Source: Chloroflexota bacterium
GTDB taxonomy: Bacteria; Chloroflexota; UBA11872
Length of the DNA: 64,000 bases
Direction of reading: 5' to 3'
NCBI GenBank assembly: GCA_026707585.1
Contig: JAPOWQ010000025.1
Coordinates: forward strand, 124,001-188,000
This document shows positions 25,137-35,575 of this stretch, in pieces. The notes below the pieces were generated by a model. That model was not told the DNA's origin, searched no databases, and saw nothing but the letters and a program-made list of their open reading frames with translations. The translations under genes and the position numbers were made by a program. Within the stretch, counting starts at the first letter, position 1, and each line of letters starts with the position of its first letter.

Positions 25137-27089
25137 ATGACTCGCGAAGCCGCCCGTCCCACCATTGAAGGCAAGCTGGCGGAGCTGCCCGAGGCCCCCG
25201 GCGTCTACCTCATGCGCGCCGCGGACGACCGCGTGCTCTACGTCGGCAAGGCCCGCTCCTTGCGCAATCGCGTTCGCAGCTACTTCCGACGCGGCGACCA
25301 CTCCTACAAGACCCGCTCGCTGGTGGCCCGCATCACCGACTTCAACGTCATCGTCACCGATTCCGAAGTCGAGGCGCTGGTCCTCGAAAACAACCTCATC
25401 AAGGAACACCGCCCCCGCTTCAACGTCACCTACCGCGACGACAAGCAATTCCTCTACCTCAAGGTCACCGTGCAGGAGACCTACCCCCGCGTCGCCACCA
25501 CCCGGATCATTGCCAAGGACGGCTCGCTCTACTTTGGCCCCTACACCAGCGCCAAGTCCCTGCGCCAGACCCTCAAGCTCCTCAACCGCCTCTTCCCCTA
25601 CCGCACCTGCAACATCAGCATGGCCAAGCCCATCCCGCGCCCTTGCCTCAAGTACGACCTCGGCCTCTGCAACGCCCCCTGCACCCGCTACGTCACCGTC
25701 GACCAATACCGCGAGGTGGTGGACGGCGCCGTGCGCTTTCTGCGCGGGGAGTACGAGCACGTCAAGGAGAGCCTGGCCGAGCAAATGTGGGCCGCCGCCG
25801 ACGCCCAGGACTACGAAGAGGCCGCCAGGTTTCGCGACCGCATCACGGCCATGGAAAAGGTCGTGGCGGAGCAGAAAGTCTCCGACCCCGACGCCCGAGA
25901 GCGCCAGGTCGACGTCATCGCCGCGGTCCGCCAGGACCGCGACGCCATGGCCACCGTCTTCCGAATCCGCGGCGGCAAGCTCATCGGCCACCATCACTAC
26001 GACCTGACCGTCACTGGCGAGGAAACCGAAGCTGAAATGCTGGACGACTTCGTGCGCGAGTACTACGACCGCGCTGCCGAAGTCCCGCAACTCGTCCTGG
26101 TCCCCCACGACCTCACCGACGTGGATGTGCTCGAGTCCTGGCTGAAGTCGCTCCGCGGCGCCAACGTCACCATTCGCCGCCCCCAGCGCGGTTCCAAGCG
26201 CCGCCTCGTCGAGATGGCCACCCGCAATGCCGCCGAGACCCTGAACCTGGAGCGCACGGCCTGGCTCAACAGCGAGCGCAAGCGCCGCCAGGCCCTCCTC
26301 GAGATTGGCGTCGCCCTCGACCTCCCCCGCCTGCCCCGACGCATCGAGTGCTACGACATCTCTCACATCCAGGGATCCCTGGCCGTCGGCTCCCTGGTTG
26401 TCTTTGAGGACGGCATCGCACGCAACGGCAAATACCGCCGGTTCAAGGTCCGAGCCGCCCCCGGCAACGACGACTTCGCCTCTCTCCGCGAAGTTCTCCG
26501 CCGCCGTCTGAGCCGGTACGCCGAAGAGACCGACGCCGCGGCCGCCTCGGGCCAGGCCCCGCGCGCTCTTGCCGAAGTGCCGATTAGCGGATTCGACCCC
26601 GATACCCAGCTACCCGACATCGCCCAGCCCACCGCCGGCTCCAGCAAGGAATGGGGCGTCACCCCCGATCTCCTGCTGATCGACGGCGGCAAGGGCCAGC
26701 TGGGGGCCGCCCTGGAGGTGTACCAGCAGTTGGGCCTTGACTGTTCCAGCCTCCCGCTGGCCGCTATCGCCAAGCGACGCGAAGAGCTCTACCTCCCCAA
26801 CCGCTCCGGGCCGGTGCTCATGCCGGTGGACGGCCCCGGCCTCCACCTCATCCAGCAGATCCGCGACGAAGCCCACCGCTTCGCCGTCAGCTTCCACATC
26901 AAGCTCCGCACCGCCCGCGGCCGCCGCTCCATCCTCGACGAAATCCCCGGCATCGGCCCCAAGCGCAAGCGCAACCTCCTGCGAACCTTCGGCTCCCTCA
27001 AGCGCATCCGCGCCGCCTCACTTGACGACCTCACCGCCGTGGACGGCATGACTGCCGCCAGCGCCAAGGCCCTCAAGGAATCCCTCTAG
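25137..27089 (+). CDS. uvrC: Excinuclease ABC subunit C
   Basis: 650 residues from the ATG at 25137 (MTREAARPTIEGKLAELP); the frame extends upstream but lacks UvrC character there. Domains in order: GIY-YIG nuclease (GVYLM...VLYVGKARSLRNRVRSYF), Cys-rich loop (PCLKYDLGLCNAPC), UVR motif (YEEAARFRDRITAMEKV), RNase H-like second nuclease (RIECYDISHIQGSLAVGSLV, LLLIDGGKGQLGAAL), and C-terminal helix-hairpin-helix pair (LDEIPGIGPKRKRNLLRTFGS). UvrC makes both incisions in nucleotide excision repair with UvrAB, which are not in this window. Intact. Confidence 0.97.
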   Translation: MTREAARPTIEGKLAELPEAPGVYLMRAADDRVLYVGKARSLRNRVRSYFRRGDHSYKTRSLVARITDFNVIVTDSEVEALVLENNLIKEHRPRFNVTYRDDKQFLYLKVTVQETYPRVATTRIIAKDGSLYFGPYTSAKSLRQTLKLLNRLFPYRTCNISMAKPIPRPCLKYDLGLCNAPCTRYVTVDQYREVVDGAVRFLRGEYEHVKESLAEQMWAAADAQDYEEAARFRDRITAMEKVVAEQKVSDPDARERQVDVIAAVRQDRDAMATVFRIRGGKLIGHHHYDLTVTGEETEAEMLDDFVREYYDRAAEVPQLVLVPHDLTDVDVLESWLKSLRGANVTIRRPQRGSKRRLVEMATRNAAETLNLERTAWLNSERKRRQALLEIGVALDLPRLPRRIECYDISHIQGSLAVGSLVVFEDGIARNGKYRRFKVRAAPGNDDFASLREVLRRRLSRYAEETDAAAASGQAPRALAEVPISGFDPDTQLPDIAQPTAGSSKEWGVTPDLLLIDGGKGQLGAALEVYQQLGLDCSSLPLAAIAKRREELYLPNRSGPVLMPVDGPGLHLIQQIRDEAHRFAVSFHIKLRTARGRRSILDEIPGIGPKRKRNLLRTFGSLKRIRAASLDDLTAVDGMTAASAKALKESL

Positions 27090-27177
27090 GCTCGACCGCG
27101 GGGAGCGGCGTTCGCTGGGCTATGCGCTCTTTGGTCGCTGCCCGTCCAGACTCATGAACTCCTCCCGACTACCGCCC

Positions 27178-28485
27178 CTAGGCAAACAGCAGGTACCGCA
27201 ACCACACCCAAATGGTGCCGATGATCAGGACCATGATCGTCACCGGAATCCCGTACTTCATGAATTGGACAAACCGAATGTGGTGGCCTTCGCGCTCGGA
27301 GATACCGGCCAGGATCACGTTGGCTGATGCCCCGATGATCGTGGCGTTCCCCCCAAAGTCAGCTCCAATCGCCAGCGACCACCACAGAATGTTGTCCGGG
27401 TTCAGGCCTTCCGCCGTCAACCGTTGGACCACCGGCAGCATGGTCGCCGTATAGGGAATGTTGTCCACCACCGCCGACAGGACGGCGCTCAGCCACATGA
27501 TCAGGAGAGCCGTGGCCCCCACGTTGCCCTGCGTCAGCTCGATGGTGAAATCGGCTACTGCATCGAGGACGCCCAGCACCACCAACCCGCCCACCATCAT
27601 GAACAGGCCCACGAAGAAGAGCACGCTGGCCCATTCAACTTCGTTGTACACCTTATGCACGTCCGGTCGGGTCAGAATCATCAGCAGCGCCGCGCCCGCC
27701 ACCGCCACTGTCGCCGGCTCCCACCCCATCGCGCCGTGAATCAGAAAGCCAAATATCGTTAGCCCCAGCACGCCCAGCCCGATGTACATGCCGCGCCGGT
27801 CGGTAATGGAGTCGGCGGGGTTCAGCGTCGCCAGCGCGGCCGCACGCTCAGGATCCGCCACTACCTGTGACCTGAACATCCAGCGCATCACAATCAGCAG
27901 AAACACCAGCGAGATCACGGCCGGCGGCGTCATGTGCGCCGCAAACACCGCAAAGTCGAGGTCGCCCGCGCTGGCAATCAGGATGTTCGGCGGGTCGCCG
28001 ATCAGCGTGGCGGCGCCCCCAACGTTCGACGCCAGGATCTCCGCGATAAAGAATGGCACCGGGTTCAGACCCAGCCGCGACGCCACGAAAATGGTGATCG
28101 GCGCGATCAGAATGACCGTGGTGACGTTGTCCAGGAACGCCGATAGCACCGCCGTAATCAGCGACAGTGCCAGCATCAGCCGCACCCCGTCGCCGCCGGT
28201 CCAGCGCGCCGCCAGGATCGCCAGCGCCTGAAACGCCCCGGTGTGCCGCACGATCCCCGCCAGCACCATCATCCCGACCAGCAGCAGGATGACGTTCAAG
28301 TCAATGTGCTCGAACGCCTGATGCTGATTCAGAATCCCGACCATGATCATCAGCGCGCCGCCGCCCAGCGCCACTGCCGACTTGGGAACCTTGTCGCTCG
28401 CGATCAGCGCATAGGCGACAACGAATATGACGATGCCCACCACCACCAGGCCGGTCCCCGCCGCAACCGTCTCGCTTCCGTGCAT
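27178..28485 (-). CDS. ArsB/NhaD-type ion transporter (SLC13-like anion/Na+ permease)
   Basis: 435 residues from the ATG at 28485. About 11-12 hydrophobic helices. Family motifs: LLLVGMMVLAGIVRHTGAFQ, SAFLDNVTTVILIAPITI, GGAATLIGDPPNILIAS (the duplicated GDPPN re-entrant loop), LSAVVDNIPYTATMLPVV and GANLGGN-like GADFGGNATIIGASANVI. This is the ArsB/NhaD superfamily (arsenite pump, P protein, Na+/H+ antiporter). No arsR or arsC neighbours, so Na+/H+ or anion transport is as likely as arsenite. Convergent with uvrC; the 88 bases between hold no clear terminator. Confidence 0.85.
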   Translation of the reverse strand: MHGSETVAAGTGLVVVGIVIFVVAYALIASDKVPKSAVALGGGALMIMVGILNQHQAFEHIDLNVILLLVGMMVLAGIVRHTGAFQALAILAARWTGGDGVRLMLALSLITAVLSAFLDNVTTVILIAPITIFVASRLGLNPVPFFIAEILASNVGGAATLIGDPPNILIASAGDLDFAVFAAHMTPPAVISLVFLLIVMRWMFRSQVVADPERAAALATLNPADSITDRRGMYIGLGVLGLTIFGFLIHGAMGWEPATVAVAGAALLMILTRPDVHKVYNEVEWASVLFFVGLFMMVGGLVVLGVLDAVADFTIELTQGNVGATALLIMWLSAVLSAVVDNIPYTATMLPVVQRLTAEGLNPDNILWWSLAIGADFGGNATIIGASANVILAGISEREGHHIRFVQFMKYGIPVTIMVLIIGTIWVWLRYLLFA

Positions 28486-28629
28486 TGGCTCAGATCGTGG
28501 CGAGCCCGTCGACGCGGGCTGCGTGACACACATTACGGCGGCGCCACAAGTCCGTGACAGCCCGCCGTGTCGCTATGGTACGCCACAACTCGGGCCGTTT
28601 CGGCGGGCCGTCACGCGGCAAGTCGGCTT

Positions 28630-29388
28630 TCAACCCTCGTCGCCCACGGCCCGTACCACTGGTTCGGCGGCGGCCCGCAAAGCTCCCAGCGCCGTACCCA
28701 TGTCTCGCATGAACTGCACGATCTCGCGCACCTCCACCGGCCAGCGCGCCAGCCCCACGATGTCCGGCCAGAGCCGCCCGCCCTGCGCCGCCGCCAGCGC
28801 CGCCACGCTGCGTGGAATGTCCCGCTCCAGCGGATCCAGCACCACGCGCACAGACGCCGCTGGGATCCCGGCCTGCCGCGCGGCCGCCAGCATGGTTTGG
28901 GTCTCCATGTCGACTCCAATGAATCCGGACTCGCCGAGCCGACGTTTCTCCTCCGACTGCGCAAGCCTCTCAACGGCCGCCAAAGGACCAATGCGCACCG
29001 ATGTCTCGGCCGCCTCCAGACCGTTCGCGATAGATGTCACCAGGTCCGGCGCCGCCAGCGTCGGGTCGGAAAACAGGGGCCCGGCCCCGCTGGCCACTAG
29101 CAGGTCGCCGGGCGCCTGCCCGGGCTGCGTGCCACCGGCCACTCCCACCATCAGCAGTGCCGCGAACCGCCGGTTCTCCAATGCGCGCGCTACCGCAACC
29201 GAACACAGCTGCGTCCCCTGCCCGGTAACCACACCGATAACTTCGACCTCGCCAAAGCGATAGTGGCGGGCGCCGGCGATTTCGGGCACGGACAGGCCCG
29301 CCTCGGCCTCGCCCACAAACGCGTTCAGTTCGGACCTGGTTGCCGCCAGTACACCCAGCACTGGCTCGTCGCCGCCGATCGGTCGCAT
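28630..29388 (-). CDS. Nucleoside phosphorylase superfamily protein
   Basis: 252 residues with the PNP/UDP phosphorylase fold: VLGVLAATRSELNAF (first strand), GVVTGQGTQLCSVAVARAL, LLMVGVAGGTQPGQAPGDLL and the nucleoside-binding GFIGVDMETQTMLAAAR (VDMET motif). It resembles the group that includes MTA/SAH nucleosidase and hopanoid-associated phosphorylases. The catalytic Asp late in the sequence is likely in VRVVLDPLE (usually SD). Substrate uncertain. It starts 9 bases after the end of the unknown gene at 29398, same strand. Confidence 0.75.
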   Translation of the reverse strand: MRPIGGDEPVLGVLAATRSELNAFVGEAEAGLSVPEIAGARHYRFGEVEVIGVVTGQGTQLCSVAVARALENRRFAALLMVGVAGGTQPGQAPGDLLVASGAGPLFSDPTLAAPDLVTSIANGLEAAETSVRIGPLAAVERLAQSEEKRRLGESGFIGVDMETQTMLAAARQAGIPAASVRVVLDPLERDIPRSVAALAAAQGGRLWPDIVGLARWPVEVREIVQFMRDMGTALGALRAAAEPVVRAVGDEG

Positions 29389-29397
29389 CGCCCGCAG

Positions 29398-30162
29398 TCA
29401 GCCCGCCACGAAGAACGAATGCCGTGCCGGCTGCGCCACCACCTGCTGGTAGTCCTCCACGTGCCCGACTGGCTCGCCATCGACGACGTACGGCGTCGGC
29501 CCTCGGAGCACAAACTCGGCTCGGTCGAAGCGGTTGAACACCGTGTGCGCCAGCCGCAACCAGCGCATCGGGTCAGCCTCCGACGAATCCAGATCGGCCC
29601 ACAGCATCGGACCGGTATCCATCTGAAACAGCACGCGTTCCGGGTGATAGTTGAACGTCTTGGCCGGGTACTCCAGGACCGCTCGCCGAGTGCCGCCTGC
29701 GTTTTCAATCTCCGTCTGGATCACAACCTGCGCCAGCGACTCCGCCGCCGCCACCAGCCCCGCGTTGTCACTGGCCGGCTGCGGACTCGGTAGCGGCGTC
29801 AGCGCGTAGTCTAGTTCGAGATACCGCTCGTCAATCACCACGGGCTGCGGCCTTGGATCCGGGTCGGTCAGGTCCCGGCTGAAGCGCAACGCCCGGTCCT
29901 TGCCCTGCGCCCAGGCCAGCCGGTATTCGCCGCCCGGCTGCTGGATGCAGGAATCGTCTCTATACATCCACTCCGTGCGGCACGGCGCGATCAGGTAAAA
30001 CTCCTCATCCGTCCCGCTGGTCGAATCGACCAGGCGCGCCCGCGCATCCAGCAAGATACGCACGCTGTTCCCGTACGGCATGTGCCCGGGCGTCCGCAGG
30101 TCGGACGTGGCAGGGGCGGTTGTCCAGCGCAGATAGGATCGGCTGTAGTCCAGCGGGTACAT
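29398..30162 (-). CDS. Hypothetical protein
   Basis: 254 residues. No signal peptide or membrane segment. A regular alternation of beta-forming stretches (NSVRILLDARARLVDS, DEEFYLIAPCRTEWMYRD, RAVLEYPAKTFNYHPERVLF, AEFVLRGPTPYVVDG) suggests a beta-rich cytoplasmic domain. The starts YLELDYAL and FVVA-type ends are not diagnostic. Probably cotranscribed with the phosphorylase. A -10-like TATAGT lies 27 bases upstream. Family not recognised. Confidence 0.7.
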   Translation of the reverse strand: MYPLDYSRSYLRWTTAPATSDLRTPGHMPYGNSVRILLDARARLVDSTSGTDEEFYLIAPCRTEWMYRDDSCIQQPGGEYRLAWAQGKDRALRFSRDLTDPDPRPQPVVIDERYLELDYALTPLPSPQPASDNAGLVAAAESLAQVVIQTEIENAGGTRRAVLEYPAKTFNYHPERVLFQMDTGPMLWADLDSSEADPMRWLRLAHTVFNRFDRAEFVLRGPTPYVVDGEPVGHVEDYQQVVAQPARHSFFVAG

Positions 30163-30189
30163 GGCAACTCCGAATCGCGCGACCGTCTG

Positions 30190-30195
30190 ACTATA
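30190..30195 (-). promoter_or_regulatory. -10-like box TATAGT
   Basis: TATAGT on the minus strand in a GC-rich context, 27 bases before the ATG at 30162. No convincing -35 is seen. Confidence 0.35.
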
Positions 30196-30275
30196 GTGCG
30201 CGCCTCAGGCGGCTACGGTGTCGAGGAACGCCGCGCCCGCGGCGGACCGTCAGTTCAGGGTGAGGTGCGTCAACC

Positions 30276-30662
30276 CTACCCGGGCACCCGCGGCATCGCC
30301 TGCAGTGTCGCCCCCACGTCCACGCTGCACGAGCCGCGACTATAGGCTCCGTCAAAGTGCTCACACTGCCAGCCGGCCTGCGCGGTCCCGGCCAGGTTGC
30401 ACGCCTCCATCAGCCCGGCCGACGCACCGCCTGGCGCTACCACCGGCATCCCGAGGTACTGGCCGCCAAAGAAGTCGCACCCGGCCTTGAGTTCACGCGC
30501 GTTCGGAACGCGCGTCTCAAACCGCTTAATCTCGTTCGCATGCTCCGCGTTCTCAATCTGGAATCGGATGCCCACCACGATCAGCGCAACCAGCCCCAAC
30601 ACCACGACCACGCTGAAAATGCGCAGCCCGTTGCGAATAATGAAAGGTTCTCGTTCAATCAT
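30276..30662 (-). CDS. Hypothetical single-pass membrane protein with four cysteines
   Basis: 128 residues. A short basic/acidic N-terminus is followed by one membrane helix (FSVVVVLGLVALIVVGI, about 16-33). A probably extracytoplasmic domain then contains four Cys (KAGCDFFGG, MEACNLAGT, WQCEHFDGAY, GSCSVDVG), consistent with two disulphides. Family not recognised. It lies on the minus strand between the DUF3105 gene and the unknown gene at 29398. Confidence 0.6.
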   Translation of the reverse strand: MIEREPFIIRNGLRIFSVVVVLGLVALIVVGIRFQIENAEHANEIKRFETRVPNARELKAGCDFFGGQYLGMPVVAPGGASAGLMEACNLAGTAQAGWQCEHFDGAYSRGSCSVDVGATLQAMPRVPG

Positions 30663-30756
30663 CCAGGAGCGCTCCGAACGCGTTCTGAGGCCGTCGTCGG
30701 TTCACACACCATAGGCGATTGCGGCCGGTTGCTTCCAATGAATTGTCCGGAGTAGC

Positions 30757-31377
30757 TCACGGCGCTCGCTCAGGTCCCCGGTCCAGAAACTCCTTGTAGA
30801 AGCGCTCGATCCGCCCCGCGTCGAACTCGTCGAACGGCTCCTGCCAGTTCCACGCGATCAGCATGAACCGTGAGCCCAAGTCACCCTCGTACGGCGTGGC
30901 CAGCAGCTTCACCTCGCCGAACGCGCCGTCCGGCAGCGACGCATAGACCTGGTTGATGTCGGACCTGACCTGCTCACAGTCGTCGGTGCAGGTGTACAGC
31001 AGGACGATCGCCCCGTGCTCCAGGTTGTGGACCCAATATCCGGGGTTTACGGGTTCGTCAAACACCCCGTACCGCGACCAGACCGGGTAGTGGTCGCCAG
31101 ATGCCGGCGGATCGGCCTCGTGCTCAACGACGCTACCCTCCGCCACGTGCTGTCGGCCTTCGTTCTCGACTCGGATGCGTTGCGGCGCGTCGGTCTCCGG
31201 CCCGCGCCCCAGCGCCATCACCAGCATCGCCAGCGCCGCGACCACGCCGGCCCCGAGCACCGTCAATCCGGCCAGCCGCAGTCGCCGCATCGTGCGCGCG
31301 GCCCGCTGGCGTTCCTCGCGGGCGGCGCGCCGACGCGCGCGTCGGGCCTGGGCGGCTGATGGTCCGGTAGTGCTCAT
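30757..31377 (-). CDS. DUF3105 family membrane-anchored protein
   Basis: 206 residues. A strongly basic, Ala/Arg-rich cytoplasmic N-terminus precedes one membrane helix (LAGLTVLGAGVVAALAMLVMA, about 33-53). The outer domain has the DUF3105 signature PASGDHYPVW...YGVFDEPV followed by WVHNLEHGAIVLLY, with conserved His residues and a Cys pair in CTDDCEQ. The invariant His residues suggest metal or redox function, but none is established. DUF3105 is common in Chloroflexota and Actinobacteria. Confidence 0.85.
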   Translation of the reverse strand: MSTTGPSAAQARRARRRAAREERQRAARTMRRLRLAGLTVLGAGVVAALAMLVMALGRGPETDAPQRIRVENEGRQHVAEGSVVEHEADPPASGDHYPVWSRYGVFDEPVNPGYWVHNLEHGAIVLLYTCTDDCEQVRSDINQVYASLPDGAFGEVKLLATPYEGDLGSRFMLIAWNWQEPFDEFDAGRIERFYKEFLDRGPERAP

Positions 31378-31460
31378 GGTGTCGACCTCAATCTTGCCAA
31401 AGCCGCCGCTACGCCGGTCGAATACGCCAGAATAGACCGTCGCTCTTCCCGGAGCCTGCC

Positions 31461-32897
<1,437 letters not shown>

Positions 32898-32907
32898 CCG
32901 GAGGGAC

Positions 32908-33393
32908 CTACGTCCGCTGCGAGATGTGGCGGCGCAGCAGTGGCAGGATCGCCTGCTGCTGCGGGTGGTTCAGGTAGAGCGACACGCCACCGCGCTCAGT
33001 TCGGCGCAGCTGCACGATGCCACCGGCCCGGCGATACGAGTCGAAGCTCTCCCAGGCCCAGAAGGCGCCCGTGTGCAGCCCTACCCCCTGGTCGGTGAAG
33101 TAGTACCGCACCGGAAACAGCAGCCATCCGGCCACCAGCAGCAGCGAAACCACGTCGGCGCCCTCGGTCGTCCACGTCCCCGGCAGCAGCCGCACCCCCA
33201 GGAATATCCCCAGGATCAGCAGCAAGTGCCAGCGGTACAGCAGGATGCGTGCCCGAAACGAGGTCCGCAGTTGCATCACTTCGCGCCCCGGCCGCGGGCG
33301 CGCCCACGGATTGATCGCGCCGCTAACCATCGCGCCATACACCAAGGCGGCCAACGCAACGGTCGCATATCGAGTCAGGTCAGACGCGTCCAA
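32908..33393 (-). CDS. Hypothetical membrane protein
   Basis: 161 residues. Three hydrophobic segments (ATVALAALVYGAMVSGAI at about 10-27, LLLILGIFLGVRLLPG, VVSLLLVAGWLLFPVRYYF) precede a cytoplasmic C-terminal beta domain (YYFTDQGVGLHTGAFWAWESFDSYRR-type, then VSLYLNHPQQQAILPLLRRH). That C-terminal pattern is seen in PH-like, DUF5673-type membrane proteins, but the assignment is weak. Convergent with gnd, 10 bases apart. Confidence 0.65.
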   Translation of the reverse strand: MDASDLTRYATVALAALVYGAMVSGAINPWARPRPGREVMQLRTSFRARILLYRWHLLLILGIFLGVRLLPGTWTTEGADVVSLLLVAGWLLFPVRYYFTDQGVGLHTGAFWAWESFDSYRRAGGIVQLRRTERGGVSLYLNHPQQQAILPLLRRHISQRT

Positions 33394-33499
33394 GAGTCTG
33401 CTCCCAACGTCTGCTGGTGGCCTCCCGCGATGCTATCAGGACCATGTCGAGGCACGCTTCACTCCGAAATCGGCTGCCGACCCACGCCGCCTGCAGACC

Positions 33500-33600
33500 T
33501 TGCCGGCCCGGGTCGCCGCCTCCAATCAACACAGGCCCCACACCGCCCTGGATGGCTCACCGTCGGTGCCGCCAGAATTAGATCAGGCTCGGGGCGTTAC
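33500..33600 (+). pseudogene. Transposase C-terminal scrap (IS3/IS481-like)
   Basis: The plus frame reads RVAASNQHRPHTALDGSPSV at about 33509-33570. YN-HRPHTAL-G-P is the hallmark end of rve-type transposases. No catalytic DDE region precedes it and the frame upstream is not transposase-like, so it is a short relic. It lies just beyond the truncated end of the glycosidase-like gene at 33664-34419. Confidence 0.5.
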
Positions 33601-33663
33601 GAGCGAACCGGGATTGGAGACGATCGGCTCGGCCTCGCGCTGAGAAAGAGACGCTCGTGCTCG

Positions 33664-34419
33664 TCAGACTCTTGCATCCACGCGACGTCTGCCGATTGTC
33701 TCCGTAGCACCCCCAAACAGCAGGAGCTGACGCCGGTCGCTGCGGAGCTCCCAACCGCCGCGACTGGTCAGGTCATCCGTCTCCCAGCGAGCAACCGCGC
33801 GTCGCCAGTCGCCGCCGGCTGTCGGCGTGAACGCGCCGAGGTAGGCCACGTAGCGTCCCAGCCGGCCGTCCCAAAACGCCATGTTCTGCCTGTCGCCGGC
33901 GAGGTCGATGCCATTGCACCCGGGTTCGCGGAACGTGAAGCCGTCGCTCGAGCTGAAGACCCCGTACCGGGTGGATCCAATCTCCGGCTCGAGGTTCAGG
34001 CCAAGAGTCTTGAATCGGTGCTCCGGCGCCGCCGTGGGATCGAGAAAGACGTTGGCCCGATGGGGCTTGGGCGGAATCAGGTAATTGTCGGTGCGACCGC
34101 TGAACGTCACCAGGGCCAGGTTCGGCTTGCGCCAGGTGCTGCCGTCGCTGGACTCGGCGTATCCGTGCCAGGGGATCCTCAATCGCTGGCGGTCCCTGCC
34201 CAGCTCGGTGGACATGTACCACATGCGGGCGCGATCGTCCTCGTCGATCGCGGTGGCGTGGAACCACAAGTGGTGCTCGCAGGCGTGGTCACGCGCAGTC
34301 GCGACGCCGCCAAGCCGCGGAGGATTGTCGCGCAGTTGCACGGGCTCGTAGCGGTCGAGGAGGCTCAGATCAGCGAACAGATGTTTGTGGGTTCGGAGTT
34401 CCACCGGTTCCTCGTCCAA
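33664..34419 (-). CDS. Glycosidase-like beta-propeller protein, apparently C-terminally truncated
   Basis: 251 residues. Blade-like repeats of the GH32/43/68-type five-bladed propeller are visible: ARMWYMSTELGRDRQRL, WHGYAESSDGSTWRKPNLAL, YGVFSSSDGFTFREPG and MAFWDGRLGRYVAYLGAF. Each S-S-DG-F/TW turn is typical of proteins annotated as glycosyl hydrolase family 32-like. Those proteins usually run to about 400-500 residues. Here the frame breaks off after about four blades in a basic, unconserved tail (TIGRRRVDARV), next to a transposase scrap. Probably a disrupted gene; substrate unknown. Confidence 0.55.
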   Translation of the reverse strand: MDEEPVELRTHKHLFADLSLLDRYEPVQLRDNPPRLGGVATARDHACEHHLWFHATAIDEDDRARMWYMSTELGRDRQRLRIPWHGYAESSDGSTWRKPNLALVTFSGRTDNYLIPPKPHRANVFLDPTAAPEHRFKTLGLNLEPEIGSTRYGVFSSSDGFTFREPGCNGIDLAGDRQNMAFWDGRLGRYVAYLGAFTPTAGGDWRRAVARWETDDLTSRGGWELRSDRRQLLLFGGATETIGRRRVDARV

Positions 34420-34687
34420 GCAGATGCCTCCTCAGACGATCACAGCGGCGAACAGTTGGTCCAGGTAGCCCGGATAATGCAGATCCGCAACACCCGCCGG
34501 AACCGGGGCGTGGCTCCGTGAGGCGGCGTAGGTGGTTGACTTCCATAACATCCGCAAGGCGCTTATCGAATCCCAGTCGGCGCATCCGACGTATCGGTGA
34601 GGCGTCCGTCTCGCCCTCGTCCTCCACCCAGAGGGTCGACCCCTGTGTCGAACTCTCGCCGGAAGCAGCCGTCCCAGCCCCCTGTCC
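34420..34687. other. Intergenic stretch upstream of yebC, no gene seen
   Basis: About 270 bases with no supported gene. The minus frame is open through it but shows no recognisable protein. It ends in the promoter-like TATACT of yebC. Confidence 0.5.
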
Positions 34688-34693
34688 TATACT
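34688..34693 (+). promoter_or_regulatory. -10 box TATACT of yebC
   Basis: TATACT in the context CCTATACTCGCG, 36 bases before the yebC ATG. The same 12-base context recurs before thyX (52016), and TATACT occurs before cmk (45219). No good -35 is visible. Confidence 0.5.
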
Positions 34694-34729
34694 CGCGAAC
34701 CAGGTGAATTTCTTGATGTCCCAACCCTG

Positions 34730-35482
34730 ATGGCCGGCCATTCCAAGTGGGCGCAGATCAAGCGCCAAAAGGCCGTCACCGACGCCAGGCGCGGCCAGCT
34801 CTTCACCAAGCTCGGGCGCGATCTCACCATTGCCGCCCAGCAGGGCGGCCCCGACCCGAGCGGCAACTTTCGGCTTGAGCAGGCCATGGCCAAGGCCAAG
34901 GCCGCCAACATGCCCAAGCACAACATCGCGCGTGCCATCCAGCGCGGCGTCGGCGGCGCATCCGGGGGCGGGCAGCTCGAGGAACTGCTCTACGAAGGCT
35001 ACGCCGTCGACGGGGCCGGACTGCTGATCGAAGTCGTCACCGACAATCGCAACCGCTCTGTCGCCGAGGTTCGCAACGCCCTCAGCCGTCTGGGCGGAAC
35101 TCTCGCCGCCAGCGGCGCCGTCGCCTGGCAGTTCGAGACGCGCGGCGCCATCGAAATCCGCATCGACGGCCATGACCCCGAAGACCTCGAACTCGCCGCC
35201 ATTGACCTCGGCGCCGTCGATGTCGAGCACACCGACGAGTCGGTCTTCATCTACACCGACGCAACCGACCTCGCCCGAGTCAAAACCGACCTGGCGGCCG
35301 AGGGCGCCGAGATCACCTCGGCCGAACTCACCAAGACGCCCACCACGCCGATGACACTGGCCGACGATCGCGCCGCTCGGGTCCTGGCCATGATCGAGTC
35401 CATCGAGGACCTGGACGACGTACGTCGCGTCCACACCACCCTCGAACTCAGCGATACGCTGCTCGAGCGAATAAGCGCCTGA
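34730..35482 (+). CDS. yebC: YebC/PmpR family protein (TACO1 family)
   Basis: 250 residues, standard length. It opens MAGHSKWAQIKRQKAVTDARRG and continues FTKLGRDLTIAAQQGGPDPSGN and MPKHNIARAIQRGVGG, the defining block of the family. EGYAVDGAGLLIEVVTDNRNR and SEVRNALSR-type helices follow. YebC proteins act as transcription regulators in some bacteria; more recently the family is linked to translation of proline-rich stretches by analogy with TACO1. It heads the yebC-ruvCAB run, a very common order. Confidence 0.95.
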   Translation: MAGHSKWAQIKRQKAVTDARRGQLFTKLGRDLTIAAQQGGPDPSGNFRLEQAMAKAKAANMPKHNIARAIQRGVGGASGGGQLEELLYEGYAVDGAGLLIEVVTDNRNRSVAEVRNALSRLGGTLAASGAVAWQFETRGAIEIRIDGHDPEDLELAAIDLGAVDVEHTDESVFIYTDATDLARVKTDLAAEGAEITSAELTKTPTTPMTLADDRAARVLAMIESIEDLDDVRRVHTTLELSDTLLERISA

Positions 35483-35575
35483 GCTTGGCCGGTTTGCCCG
35501 CGACACCGCTACGAGGCCGGAGGCGAGGACTCTAATGCCGGGCACTTCCAGTGGCCGGATCAACGGTCGCGGCGC

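Noticed and set aside
27090-27177. Rho-independent terminator between uvrC and the transporter
   Set aside because: No stem longer than 4 bp with a following T-run.
27178-28485. Assignment as a dedicated arsenite pump
   Set aside because: No arsR, arsC or arsA neighbours; the superfamily includes Na+/H+ and anion carriers.
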